Part shown: positions 29,191 through 42,300 of the stretch, one piece after another
Layout of the letters: each line of letters starts with the position of its first letter
How positions within the stretch are numbered: position 1 is the first letter of the stretch
From: Harmothoe impar
Lineage: Eukaryota > Annelida > Polychaeta > Phyllodocida > Polynoidae
Assembly (NCBI GenBank): GCA_947462335.1
Contig: OX381718.1
Location: 44,640,281-44,704,280, forward strand
DNA: 64,000 nt
Direction of reading: 5' to 3'
Notes under the pieces: model-generated
Told to the model about the DNA's origin: nothing
Databases searched by the model: none
What the model saw: only the letters and a program-made list of their open reading frames with translations
Position numbers and translations under genes: made by a program

Positions 29191-30309
29191 ACAACTGGCT
29201 CTAGCCTCACACATGTATATTGCATACAGACACGAGTCTCATTCTTCCATGTATTAAAACCACCAATTGTGCTTGTCACATTTCTTACACATCATGCAGT
29301 GTATTGTTACATCTGAATACATTAAAACCTTCAAAACACACTAAAAATATTGACAGAACCGTATGTTGCAGGAAAAAAAGACTAGGATACACGGGTAGAA
29401 GAGAAGAGATTGTAGCCAACTTTTGGTCATCGACGGCCATTGATAGGGGATGCTGGACCCTTGCCCCCTCCATTTTCAGGGGAAGAGGTATACTTTTTCT
29501 AATGAAATTATGACTCTTTTTAGTACGTTGGTGTTCACTAGACACCCCCCCCCCCCCCTTCCCTCTAAAAAGATTATTAATATGGTACACCAATTTGCTT
29601 TCCTGTCAACCCATGGCTGGAAATAAGTGCTAACTTTTGATGAATCTATAATATTCAAAGTTATCTTTTATACTATTTTGCGATGTTTACGGTCATTTGA
29701 ACAATATTGTAGTCCTTGAATCACTCTGCTCTCCTGGGAAAGGCGAGGTTGATGTAAATTTCCACTTTAGTTACTAGTATTAGAATTGGATTTTTAGCAT
29801 TCATTGATTGCACTCTTTGGGTTATAATTAAACATATGTAAGAATATATGTAGTATAATATAAATAGACCAAAGACTAGCACATACCTACTTATCTAAAG
29901 CTCGCCCTTTTAATATAACACCTACATGCCCCCCCTAATTAACATAGAGATTTCTAATTAAACGTATTAATTTTACACGAGTAAAATTCAAATGTATTTC
30001 TAGTATCATACTTCGAAATTTGTTTCAAATTGACCACAAAGTTCAAAATACGCAGCATTTAAGAATGACTCACAATGTGCCCCCTGACAACCAGATTGGT
30101 CAGATTAAGGTTATTTATATTCTATATGGTTTTAAAAATACATTTGTCTCCGCTTCTAGAAAGATTTGGAACAAGACATAATTGGAGTAAGGGGTGAAAG
30201 AAACACCTTGAAAATCTAAAATCTATACATATATATATAAGAAGGTTCTTATCATGGAAAACAATATTAATGTTAAAGGTACACTAGGGAAATTGCAACA
30301 TCAATTATG

Positions 30310-30545
30310 CCTAACCCTAAATAGGCCGCATAGTGCTTTAATGCCCTTTATCGTCATGATGCATACATGCTGCCCTGAAAGTATTTCAAGCATCATGCCA
30401 ACCCTCTGGGCCCAGGGGTTCGAACATTCCCAAAGCGTCGGCACGATGGATGAATGCAGCCTTAGCGAGTACTCACCAGGACCGCATCACGATGACCAAG
30501 GACATATGGAAATATTAAACCAATGTGCTGCCCTTCTTTTTAAAA
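30310..30545. mobile_element. TTAACCC-family MITE, decayed
   Basis: It has CCTAACCCTAAATAGGCCG, TAGTGCTTTAATGCCC, GTCATGATGCATACATGC and GGCACGATGGATGAATGCAG, and ends near GTGCTGCCC. Terminal TTAA not preserved on either side. Confidence 0.65.
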
Positions 30546-31757
30546 TGGCTCATCATACATATATCCATACCATCAACTATGATACACATTTATAAATATT
30601 CTGTAATCAAACTGTGCAGGAGGGAGATCTGTGATTTCAGTATACAAGAGTGAATATGAATAATATGTCAAGTGTATTAAAATGGTGGGCCAATTGTGTA
30701 AATTTCTGTTATATAGTTATAACCTTTTCATTCACTCAGCTTCTTAAGTCATTCTGGACCGAAAGTGAAAGAGGAAGAATTATTATGGACCTCTTTCTAT
30801 ACTTACTATAGACGAGCACATATAGGAACTTAAGTAGTATTTGAGGATATTCATGCACTATTCGTATCACCTTCCATATGTGTGAAAATTTATTATTTAA
30901 TATGTACAATGTAGCTACTTTATTCGAGTATTTAATTGTTTTGTAATAATCCCACAAATGAACACTAGATGGTAGCTAGTTGACCCAGGGCATTTATCAG
31001 GATAGTTGTAGATATAGAGGATACTACTTACAGAATGTTTAAGAGTGCAAAAGTATTTACGACAAAGAAGTATCGGTTCTTTCTTTACATAACTCTCTTT
31101 GCATCGTTTTGCGCCTTTATGGTAAACTTGAGGTAAGGCGTATACGAGTCGCGCACAACCAAATCAATTCACTTCCCACATGTATTGGCTCATCAATATA
31201 AGAAAATTAATTCTATTTATATGTAATATTAAATCAGATCCCATATTAAAATGACCATGATGAAAGTAATTCTACCGGTACCTTACGACATTCTCTTTCA
31301 GGTGTAACACTTGAATATGTTATTACACATCAGAGCGTTCAATCGCTGGATTTACACCTTCGTAATCTCGACTACCAGATACGCTTAATGGCTCATGATC
31401 TCCCATATTATACACACAGAATGCACCACTTCCATTCTCTCTCAAGGATGCATAATGTAACACATGATTCAGGATTGTGCAAAAGATGTCTTTTATCTTC
31501 AACTCTCAACCATATTCACACACTAACCACATTGGAATATGCATCATAAATTGGATATTACCAAACACACATTTATATATATATATATACATCTATATAT
31601 AATATACAGATAATCCCAGATTCCTTGTGGTACACCAAGTGAAGAAATCAAGTGAACATTCAATAAATTATACACATAATAAAAGACTGCGGGTGATCGT
31701 GTTCACACTGTGATGACTCTTTTGTTAACTGTAACACCCTGGAAAGCATCACATCAT

Positions 31758-31895
31758 ATACCGTAAATTACAGCGTATAACCCGGACCTAGACATTGAGA
31801 AAATTGTATAACCCGCACCTGGGGTCTGAAAGTCTAGTACTATAGTTATAATTCTAAAAACCGTCATATAACCCGCACCCCTGACCTGCCAGTTT
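31758..31895. repeat. Decayed element with GTATAACCCGCACC repeats
   Basis: TACCGTAAATTACAGCG followed by three spaced copies of TATAACCCG(G/C)ACC. The start resembles the TACCGTAAAACC MITE ends, but no right-hand terminal repeat could be found. Confidence 0.4.
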
Positions 31896-31963
31896 GCGAT
31901 AACCTGCTCGACCAATGTGATACCTTGACACAAACGGTATTTGGCTTCCTTTGTAACCTGTCT

Positions 31964-31969
31964 TTTATT
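31964..31969 (-). terminator. Candidate poly(A) signal of the Bfr1-like gene
   Basis: Minus-strand AATAAA about 1.34 kb after the stop at 33307, the first canonical hexamer I found downstream of it. The implied 3' UTR would contain a 52-bp minisatellite and two MITE copies. A variant hexamer nearer the stop or a more distal one is equally possible. Confidence 0.3.
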
Positions 31970-32129
31970 CATTGATCATACTTCTGTTAAACCTTGTTTT
32001 ACTCTTAATACATGTATTTAAAGCCCCACATATTGCTACCCTGACAGTAGGAGGGGAGCAAGGACTGATTTTCAGGCCTTTTATACCCCATCTGCGGCTT
32101 TAAAGCAACATATGTCGTAACGAAGCACC

Positions 32130-32308
32130 AACGCAGTGCCACCGAGTAATTCGCCAGCAGAGCATGACACATCATGTCGACTCGTAAGTGGATCAACATG
32201 ATGCTCAAATGCAGTCCTGGCAAGTTACTCGCGAGGACTGTATTTAATGCATCGTGACGACAAAGGGTATAACGCATTAAAGCACTATGCTGTCCTTAAA
32301 GGGTTCAT
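32130..32308. mobile_element. TTAACCC-family MITE, right part
   Basis: It has TCAACATGATGCTCAAATGC, CGTGACGACAAAGGGTATAA and CATTAAAGCACTATGCTG, and ends CCTTAAAGGGTTCA. The left end is lost. Confidence 0.7.
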
Positions 32309-32841
32309 TAAAACAGTGGAATAATAGAGCATTGCACACACCTCATAACACAGTCGTAGACTCATCACGAGCCTGACTAACTGTGGGCTACATCTCTCCT
32401 AATTCTTACACGGGGACAGCTGATCTGATGAATCTTACAATCGTATAAATGGAAATACATCACTGACATTGTTCGCTTCCATTCCTCTCTGCTAGACATG
32501 ACATGAAGTTTACTATAATAATAAGTACTCGTGGGATATATCAATGACCTCGTCTAATAAGTGAAATCTTACACGGTGGGAGAATTTCTGTTCTCATGAG
32601 TGCGTATGTGTATATATATCGTTACTGCCCGTTGACGCGTCTATGTTATAAGTGTGTTTTTATCAGGTGGGTGCAGAAACTAGTGATTTAATCAATGAAG
32701 ATTTTCCTACAAGTACAGAAAAAGTAAAGTACATGGAAGAAATAACAGAAAGAGAGAAGATTAAAATTGAATTTAGAACCTATGGAACATCACCACAAGC
32801 AGCACCCTCCCATAGCCACCGCGTATCTCAACGTTTAATTG

Positions 32842-33030
32842 TAGACTGAACTGGGGTGTTGCGTCGACCGTCGGCAGTTTCGACGTACTACCGTAGACCG
32901 CACTGGGGTGTAGCATCAACAGTTGGTAGTCTCAACGTTCTACTGTAGACCGCACTGGGTGTTGCATCGACAGTCGGTAGTCTCGACGTTCTACCGTAGA
33001 CCGTACTGGGATGTTGCGTTGACAGTCAAA
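32842..33030. repeat. 52-bp minisatellite, about 3.6 units
   Basis: Units start GTAGACCG(C/T)ACTGGG at 32842, 32894, 32946 and 32997 and contain AGTCGGTAGTCTCGACGTTC. The spacing is 51-52 bp. It lies between the Bfr1-like stop codon and its candidate poly(A) signal. Confidence 0.85.
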
Positions 33031-33064
33031 CTTTTGGAGGTGAACATGTGTCGCAGGAATGGTT

Positions 33065-33178
33065 TGAGACACTTCCAAAGGGTCGGCCTGATGCATGAAT
33101 GCCCTGGCGCCTTATTCGTCAGGGCTGCATCAAGATGACCAACGGGCATGATGCACTTACCCCCTGCGGCCCGTGCAG
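33065..33178. mobile_element. TTAACCC-family MITE fragment
   Basis: It has CCAAAGGGTCGGCCTGATGC, ATGAATGCCCTGGCG and a reversed GTCAGGGCTGCATCAAGATG. It joins GC-rich repeats just downstream of the Bfr1-like stop codon. Confidence 0.6.
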
Positions 33179-33306
33179 GCTGTGGCGGTTGTGATGGTAC
33201 CGTGCAACGGTGGTGGTGCCCTTGAGGCGGTGGTGGTGCCCCGGAGGCGGTGGCGGTGGCGGCTGTGTTTAGTGTTACATGAGACATCTAGTGGTCTCCC
33301 CTGGTA

Positions 33307-36300
33307 CTAGGACAGAGAGAGGTGGTTAAGGAGTCTACTGTGGGGGTGCTCTGGTGCCGACAGGTCCCCGGCCGGCGGGGGGGCTCCCATACCCACACCC
33401 TGCTGTCTCTCCTCCTGCCCCCCGACAACAACCACCCCCATGGACGACGTCCCCGTGGTGGCGGTGATGGGCGATGATGACGTCATCGATGACGTCATCA
33501 ATGACGTATCCGTCATACACAAGCCCAGCTCGCCAGGGGGCGCCACCACCCCGGGGGCGGCATGGAGTGGCGCCCCCTGGTGCTGATGGTGGTGGTGCTG
33601 CTTCTGACCGCCACCGACACCAGGCGGCGCCACCGCCGGGTGGTGGGCCTCCTCCGCACCGTCTAGTTCACACAGTCCCGAGTCGCGGCTCAGTTTACGC
33701 GGCAGTGGCCACTGCGCCGAGCCGTCCTCCGTCACGTCCCCGACGCGGGGGAACCGAGGTGGGTTACCGTCGAAGGCGGATGTCTCTGGGGTGCTGGGGA
33801 TGCTCTCGCTGATGGCACTCTCGGTGTAGGAGGGGGCGCTACCGTCAGACGGAGCCTCTGTGCCCGAGTCGATCTGGATGCTCGGCCGTGTGGGGGGCGG
33901 CAACGAGTCGTAGTAACGCTGCAGGGGAAGGGGAGCATTAGCGTCAAATATTATAATGTGACTACAACTTGCTCAATACATCACAACCTACATTAGATCT
34001 ACCAGAAAAATACAAGGGGACAAATTCAAGGATTTTACGGCAAAGCCGTAGTGGCTTTGGGTTTTATAGGATTGTTATGAACTACAGGGGAGAAAACGAG
34101 GGGGCATAGATTTATAATTTTTGGTGTTTCTGGGGTTCTTATGCAATTCATGTATGGCATAACAATAGAATCCAATATGTGCCAATGGATTCAAATAGGT
34201 ACCAATGCACCTCCATTGATGCCTATGCAAATACCATCTTGGCAGCCATCTTGAAAATTACCTGGATCAAAAATCGGAGCCTACAAATGGATTCTACACC
34301 CCAGAAAACCCTATTATACGTGTGTCATACAAGGAAATCGGACAATCTTGAGTTTTTGGTGGCCATCTTGGCAGCCATCTTGGAAATTTCTCGGATTGAA
34401 AATCTGAGCCTGAAAATGGATTCTACATCCTAGAAACCCCTACTATCCATGCATCACACAAGGAAATCAGACAATCTTGAGTTTTTGGTGGCCATCTTGG
34501 CAGCCATCTTGGAAATTTCTCGGATTGAAAATCTGAGCCTGAAAATGGATTCTACATCCTAGAAACTCCTACTATCCATGCATCACACAAGGAAATCAGA
34601 CAATCTTGAGTTTTTGGCGGCCATCTTGGCAGCCATCTTGGAAATTTCTCGGATTGAAAATCTGAGCCTGAAAATGGATTCTATATCCCAGAAAACCCTA
34701 CCATCCATGTATCACACATGGAAATCAGACAACCTTGAGTTTTTGGTAGCCATCTTGGCAGCCATCTTGGAAATTTCCCGGATTGAAATTGTGAGCCTGA
34801 AAATGGATTCTATATCCCAGAAAACCCTACTATCCATGTATCAGACATGGAAATCAGACAACCTTGAGTTTTTGGTAGCCATCTTGGCAGCCATCTTGGA
34901 AATTTCCCGGATTGAAATTGTGAGCCTGAAAATGGATTCTATATCCCTGAAAACCCTATTATCCATGTATCACACAAGGAAATCAGACAATCTTGAGTTT
35001 TCGGCAGCCATCTTGGCAGTCAGAGGGAGGAGGATGGGGCAGAAGGAGGGAAAGCAGAGGGAGGAGAAGGTAACAGGAAGGAGGAAAATGGGGTAGAGGG
35101 GGGGGGGGAGAAGGGGAAAGGTGGGGTAGTAGGAGGGGGCAGAGGGAGGAGGAGGAAACAGGAAGGAGGAAAATGGGGTAGAGTGGGGGGGGGGGAGGGG
35201 TAGATGGGATAGTAGGAGGGGGCATAGGAAGGAGGAGAGGGCAGAGGGAGGGGGAGAGGGCAGAGAAAGGAGGGAGGAGGAGGAGAGGGCAGAGGCAGGA
35301 GGAGAGGGCAGATGCAGGAGGAGGAGGAGAGGGCACAGGGAGGCACAGGGAGGAGGAGGGGGGCACAAGGAGGACTTGTGATGGCCTAACTTTAAAGACT
35401 GTAAAATATTATTTCAGGGTTGGTGCATGTGTGTGTGGGGTGGGGGAGGGGTAATTATGTTGGACTTCACAGTTTGTCTTTGGGCTGGCTTGAGTGATTT
35501 CAAGAGCCACCCTGGACCCACTCAACTTCTAGTATAGGTCCTGTATGTGCATAGTATGGGAATTGGCATTGACATTGACAGCTTGGCTTGACATAGGAGT
35601 CAATAGTTATTAGGCTGGTACCTATCCTTGCCATTGACAGCCACATTAGAGAACTCAAAATATGGCTGTTCACAAGATGTCTAGGCCTTACCACAAGGTA
35701 CATTGGTTCTACATGTAGTAACTGAAAACAAGATCTAGGATAAATTAGTCTTGCACATGCCTACAAGGACACATGGGGATACCAGTCCTAAGCAAGGTTT
35801 AAGGGCCAGCTAGGGCTATATCTAACAATGAACAAGGGGGCCTATGCTAGTCTTTTCTTGTCGAAAAGCTGACACTCTGGTCAGTGGTGTAAATGGCTTT
35901 GGGACAAGGTCCCAAAGCCAATAAGAGTTTCCTTAAATAGAAATGACAAATTACCCTGAGCATATGATTTATTTTATTTTATTTTTTTACAGTGCTTTTG
36001 GGGAATCAATTGATTCTTACACCAGAGTGGGCTGGCCGTTCTGCCGCCTGGGCTTGTATGCTATGATTTAGTGCTGGGTCCTCCTTAATTTGATAGAGCC
36101 TTACAACGAGCAGACATAGCGCACTGACTGACCTTCTTATCTTGCAGCAGTTCGATGCTGGCGGCCACCTCAGACGTGGACGAGGGAGCCGTCAGGTTTA
36201 GAGAAGCAAACTGAGCAAAGATCTCCGGCGTATGGACTATTGGCTTATTCTGGAAAAGCAAATGATATAAATATTTATTTTTTATAGAATACAGCAGTGC

Positions 36301-39300
36301 CATTGACTTAACCAAGGAAGGCCGTATTACACACCCCCTGTTAAATAACCCATGGCCGTATTACACGACCCTATGACGTCATCAACATGGCAGTTTGTTT
36401 ACATTTTGAACGATGTAAAAAATTGTCATTTCAGCCCCCCACCCCCCTGTAGGCCCTAATACTTAAATTTGAATCGAAAAAGGTAAAAAATAAACACAAA
36501 GGCACACTCGTTTCTGGTCTTTTGAAGGGTTATTTCACTTGTTGACCCTCGGGCCGCATTTCACTCGGCCTGCGGCCTTGTGAAATACGGCCCGAGGGTC
36601 AACTCGTGAAATAACCCTCCAAAAGACCAGAAACTTGTGCACCTTTGTCTATATATCTAATGTTGCTATTCAATGAACGATGTTGACAATTCAATCCCAT
36701 GTATTGATTGAATACCTGCCAGAGGGATAACAGTCATGAAAATAGAGTCGCTGAGACACATGTATCTTTGAGGGAAAAAAGTGATATTAGATACATTTCT
36801 AAAATTTATTTTTACTGCTGTAGCTCCCTCTGTGTTAATCTAAAGGGAAAATATCAGTGATAAAAAATAGAACGTTCTGTCTAGTTTAAAATGGAACAGA
36901 GGGACACAAGTAGAATGACATGCTATCATTTTGCTTGGTTGAATAAATCAACTTACTTAAATATCTCAAGAAGTTTACAACATATTTTAATAGCTACTTT
37001 CTGATTTCCATAGAATAAAATAATATTCATTTACAAAGCCTTACAAACAAGTCTTAATAGTTTCTTTCTAATTCACCACAATAAAATAAAAATTCCTCTG
37101 TGCTACAAAAGTACAACAACTCAGTGCACAAGCTAATGACATTGTACTTACGAAACCCTTGCGTTTGTCCCGTTTGCTGCGTTTGTTCGGTCTTGACCGA
37201 ACGATGCCCCCAAAGAGGAACTGGTCGTCTTCCTTCTTACGGAGAACATACATGCCCTCATCTGGTACCTCCAGACTTGAACCCACTTCTGAAATTAGAT
37301 TATCAGCTTTAACCCTGTGAAGCCTGCATAATGCTTTAATGTGCTAAGCTTTTCGTCGTCATGATACATGAACGCGGGAGGGGGGTTGGTAATATATTTT
37401 GATTCTGACACTGTGCCAATCAGTCCCTCTTGCTCCCTCTGACGGGGGGGGGGGGTATGTGGGGTTGGGGATGTGGGGTTTGGGTTAGGTGAGAGTGGGT
37501 TAGGTGAGAGTGGGGTATGTGGGGGTGGGGTATGTGGGTTTGGGGTATGTGGGGTAGGGTTATATGGGGTTGTTGTTTGAGAAACTAACCCTAACTCCCT
37601 GTTAAAATATTTTCTTAATATTTAGCCATTTTAGCCTTTTAGTAAAAGGCCAGAAATCCTGCAAAAGGCGGAAGAATCCTAATCCTTGAGTGGCCTAACC
37701 TAACTGGCTATACATTGTGCCTACCGTGTGCAGCAGTCTTGTCGGTGGGCTCGGTGGGTGCAGCACTGCGGGGGCTGTGAGTGTCGGGGGGCGTGTCGCC
37801 TCCGCCCCCCGCCGGGTGCTCCACCACCAGGTGTCTCTGTAGGTACCCACTCAGCGTACTACACAGCTGCTTCTCATCCTCGTACGGCTCCCGAGACGCT
37901 TCATACTCCGCTCTGTGAAAACAAGTTACAGCAATGTACTCAGTTATTAATCAATCCTTGGTTGTTATGATGCATGAATGCAGCCCTGGCGAGTAACTCG
38001 CCAGGGCTGCATTCATGCCTATTGTGCTTAATTAGGCTCCCGAGACGCCTCATTCTCTGCTTTGTCACTGAAGGACATGGTGCTCAATTTAGGGGTAAGT
38101 TCCTATAAAAATTGTCCCTCTCTCGAGGATTCAGGTTTTTTTTTCTGATTTCCCTTTAAACTAGTAACACAGAGACTTTTTCACTGAAAATTTTGATTTC
38201 CCTGACATTTTCTTAAATCTCGAATTTTCCCTGCCATTTTGTCAAAATATCTGAAATTCCCAGACATTTCCCTAACACCGAACGAAAAAAAAGAAGACAT
38301 TTGACTGTGGTAATCCTGATCAGTTACTTACAGGTCCTTATGGTACTGCTCCAGCTGCTGACGTCGCTCCTCGTCCCGCTTACGATTCATCTCGTCACGG
38401 TAATGTCGCCGCGACTCCTTCCTCACATCGTTGAACTCCTGCTCCGATCGTTTGAACTCAGCGATGATGTTACGTCGCCGCTCGTACAGGACGTCTAGCT
38501 CTACAAACAGAAATGCAAACATGTCTTTTTTGAATACACAGTTCTTTGTTCTCCCAAATCCTGAGTCTCTATAAAGTCTCTCCAGCTTTGGCTCATCAAT
38601 ACACGGACGCTTTCCAAGTCTCTATTGCTCTGGCCAGCAGTCGTTTTTACATTCCTAAGACCATCTTTTTTATATTAAAAAAAAAAATCCAGACAAAAGC
38701 AGCAAGTTTTTTCTTCCCACAAGAAAGCGTTATTTAATACATTTTGCGCCAATTTCATCATCAAATTAGATCTCGAAACTACTGTTATTTACGGTAAAGC
38801 ACCCTCACATAACTACCACTGGGGTTCTGATTCAAATACTGTGGTCATACTTTAGTTCGAGAGGTATATAATATCATCGCAGAATTACAGAAATTAAAAA
38901 TCTGCGAATGTTTTGTATGCTACAATATGGAATAAATACCTGTGAAATTGCCGTGAAATCGTACACCCGTGAATACAGTATACAATGTAACCCACAAGTC
39001 ATATGTTTATTTTTTTGAATAATATTTACCACGCTTAAGTACTGGAAGCGCCATATCCAATGGCTCCTATTGAATAAAATATGGCTGTAAAAAATTGTCT
39101 TTCCTTCATTTTTATGGCTTCAAATAAAAAAATAAACACAAATGCCAACTACCGGTACATTGATACCGTCTCTGACGTACTTCACTCATCGGGGCTGGGG
39201 CATATGCTTCGTGGGATATGCCCCTAGCCCCAATTCGTAAAATAAGCCATAATAACGGTATCAATGGCCATTGGCATTTGTCTATGATGTTTCAGGGTAT

Positions 39301-42300
39301 GTGTAAACGCGACTCACCACTCTTGATGTGGTCAGCCTTGGCCCTGTTACCGGCCGTCTTCCGCTTGAGTTCCTCCTCCCGGGTTTTGAGAGCCGTCACC
39401 AGCTTGAACAGACGCTACAGGTAGAAAATAGAGACGGCATCTTATAACATAGTCAACACAAAAGTTGAATATACTTCATTATTTTTTTGAAAATACAAGA
39501 TCTCGTATGCTATGTATTATCGTCGTATTCTATCCGCCCCCGCCATTGAATACGGTGTAGCCTGCGACATCATTAATTAAATCAATACTATTTTCCAATG
39601 TTATAAATGCAAAGGCCCACTCTATGATATGAGGTGCATTTGTATGTACCTCCATAATTGGGATCTAGGCGCACCACGGCCTGGATTCCAGATCGTGAGG
39701 AACAATGAAAATGCATATGCCACGCCTCCATGGATTATGGTAGTGCCACACTCCCTGGTATTGTAGTGCCTCTACATGGGTACCCAACATTTTGACCATG
39801 TCGCTGTGTCGATTTTTAGCAGAAGGAGCAAGTAATCATGTCGATTTTGAGGTATTCAACAACTTAGAGAAAAATCCCTGTGGGTCGATTTTTATCCCTA
39901 AGTTCCCTGTATCCGTCGATTTTTAAAAGGGTCGTGTCGCCGTGTTGGCTACTCACTTTCTGTTCTTTTAGTTTACATTGAATTTTCATGCAGCAAGTGA
40001 TTATAACAATGCACTTTAATGCATTATGCCCAGTGTTGCCGAAAACTTTTTATGCACACAGGCCAATATGGCCTGTGTAGTGAGATACTACACAGGCCAT
40101 TTGACTTCTACACAGGCCACATAAAACCAGCGTGTATACATAGATGTCATACAAAAGGATTTCATATCAAATTATATTGATAAATACAGATCTTTTTAAA
40201 TGATTACTGCGAAAATGTATTGAGAAATGTGTAAATTCATTGAAAAATGGTTACATGGCCATAACTTTGCTTCTAATAGGACTATCTGAAAAATTCTTTC
40301 ATTGTTGGAAAGCTATGGTCATGGCCGGTCATTGTGGCCGATGTCTGAAGGGCTTACATCAGCCATTACGATTCTACATCAGCAAAAGTCGATGTGCCGA
40401 TGTCATTTCGGCAACACTGTATGCCTTTTACCATCATGATGCATGCATGCATCATGACGATCCGACGGGTTTGATGCATAGACAAAGGCCCACGAGTATG
40501 GGCTGTTGGCTGGGTTATTTCACCAGTTGAAGGTGTAGCCCCACCTTCAACAAGTGAAATAACCCAGTCGAAAGACTTCAATTGCACATTTTTTTAAATT
40601 GTAAATTTCTAAATATACTCACATCTCGTTCATCACGCATAGCTCGTTGCCGCCCACGCAAGCCATCAATTTCAAACTTCAGTGTGTTATATTGGCTGTA
40701 AAGGCAAAGAACAATTTCTGACTTTACTACAAATGAACTTGTTATCACAGGGCTCATACCTATTGTCTATTTTTCTTGGATATTTCAGAAATCTAGCCTC
40801 ATCCAAACGACAAACTGATTAACGAAAAGCGTTCCGCAAAAAAGATTTAGACGCTCCCTGACATTTGAGGTTGAGATTCCCTGACCAATAATGACCATTT
40901 CCCCAGACGATATTTACTATGCCATCGCAACATGCGCCAGAAAATGTCTAAAATCTAGAAAGCAATCGGTAAAGTAGAGGCCATTTGATGATACTATTTT
41001 TTTCCTCCATTTTCCCTGATCCTTTAATTTCCATTACTCGCCCTCGATTGGTAAACCTTTTTATAGAATTTTAACCTGGTACGTACACAAGAGCCTTTTT
41101 AGACCGCTTCATACGGTCTATTTCGGCGACGATCTTCTTCTCCTCCCGAAGAGTGAAGTTGTTGGTCTTGAGCTGGTGGTCGAGTCGACGGATAGCTTCG
41201 TTAATTCGGTCCTCGTTCTTGTAAGCCAGACTAGACTGGATTTTGGTGAGGTTTTCCATCTAAGAACAAAGGATTTCTTTCAATAAAAATTATATACTTC
41301 TACCTTGCAGAATTAAATGCGGTTTCTGGTTGATCTAGGTGCAAAGGGAACTAATAGTGATCCTCAATGTTCCAATATTTTAACTGAACTTGTGAGCGCA
41401 AGTCTATATGTAAATATGATCATTAAAATTCCTTCTGAGAAGGGGCTGTTCATCATTTGGTTGATATATTTAGCATTTTCAAATTGCCCTCAATTTCTGA
41501 ATAAGATCCATGAAATCCCAGATAATGGCCATACCAGAGATGGCAGGTCGTCTTAAAACTAATATCTTATTCGACGTAATAAGTGCCCTAGGCGCTTTAA
41601 TATTGAATCATTTTAGTGGCATTTTAGTAGTTAAGAGTCCAAGACTCTTCCAAAATCGTGAATATTTGAGGGGTTTCTAGTCTAAAATATGTACCACTAG
41701 AGTGAGGCCGATTATTACGTCAAATAGGGTATAAGGTAATGTTTTTAGAAAAAAACGCAGACCAATAGTGAGAGCAGTGGGCTCTGTGCTGCATGTACCT
41801 GTTTGGAAATTGACTGGTTGACCTCGCGGAGTTCATTATCTATGTGTTTTCTGCGCCCGATGGTGACATCTTTCTCCTGCCGCAGACCGCGCAGGTCTCC
41901 CGCCACACTCTCGTCTGAGCGCAGATTCAGCGCTTTCTGATGACGCATTAAGGTTCTGATTCACACATTTTTGCTTAATAAAATTGCCGTATATATCATT
42001 CACGGTAGCTAGTACACAATGCCAATGTTTGGCAGTTCTTTTAAGTGTTACAGTATTTATTCAGCACCCGTAGGGTTGAATGTTGTTAAATGAATTAAAA
42101 TTATATTTGTTTCTAGTTGATCGAGGGTTGAAATAGGGTTACATGATATTGTTAAATAAATCAGAATTCCCCAAAAACTGAAATACATTGAGATTTTTTT
42201 CTGATGTATTTTTCTCAGTAAATAAGACATGAATCTGCTCTGTTTTTTGGGTTTGCCTGCCGCGGCAGCGGCCCGGGAACGTAGTGACCTGGCGCCGCCT

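Larger units (their letters stand above)
24290..31960. other. Intergenic region between convergent UQCRB and the Bfr1-like gene
   Basis: No supported protein-coding exon. It contains MITEs (24327-24640, 24801-25002, 25035-25203, 28947-29190, 30310-30545), a degenerate ~60-bp tandem array (26265-26960), several TACTTTATTT-rich runs (25320-25740) and AT microsatellites (31568). The 3' end of the Bfr1-like transcript may reach into the right-hand part. Confidence 0.6.

Noticed and set aside
33474..33812. Plus-strand open frame of 112 codons
   Set aside because: Antisense to the last exon of the Bfr1-like gene, whose sense frame continues from a proper acceptor.
34578..35096. 172-codon open frame on the plus strand
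   Set aside because: It is produced by a 129-bp tandem repeat whose length is a multiple of three, and it ends in the polypurine tract. No conserved protein pattern.
34970..35368. Proline/serine/leucine-rich minus-strand proteins
   Set aside because: Translation of the polypurine tract's complement only.
37430..37575. Interstitial telomere repeat
   Set aside because: GGGTTAGG occurs only twice and the array is irregular GGGGT/ATGTG text, not TTAGGG repeats.
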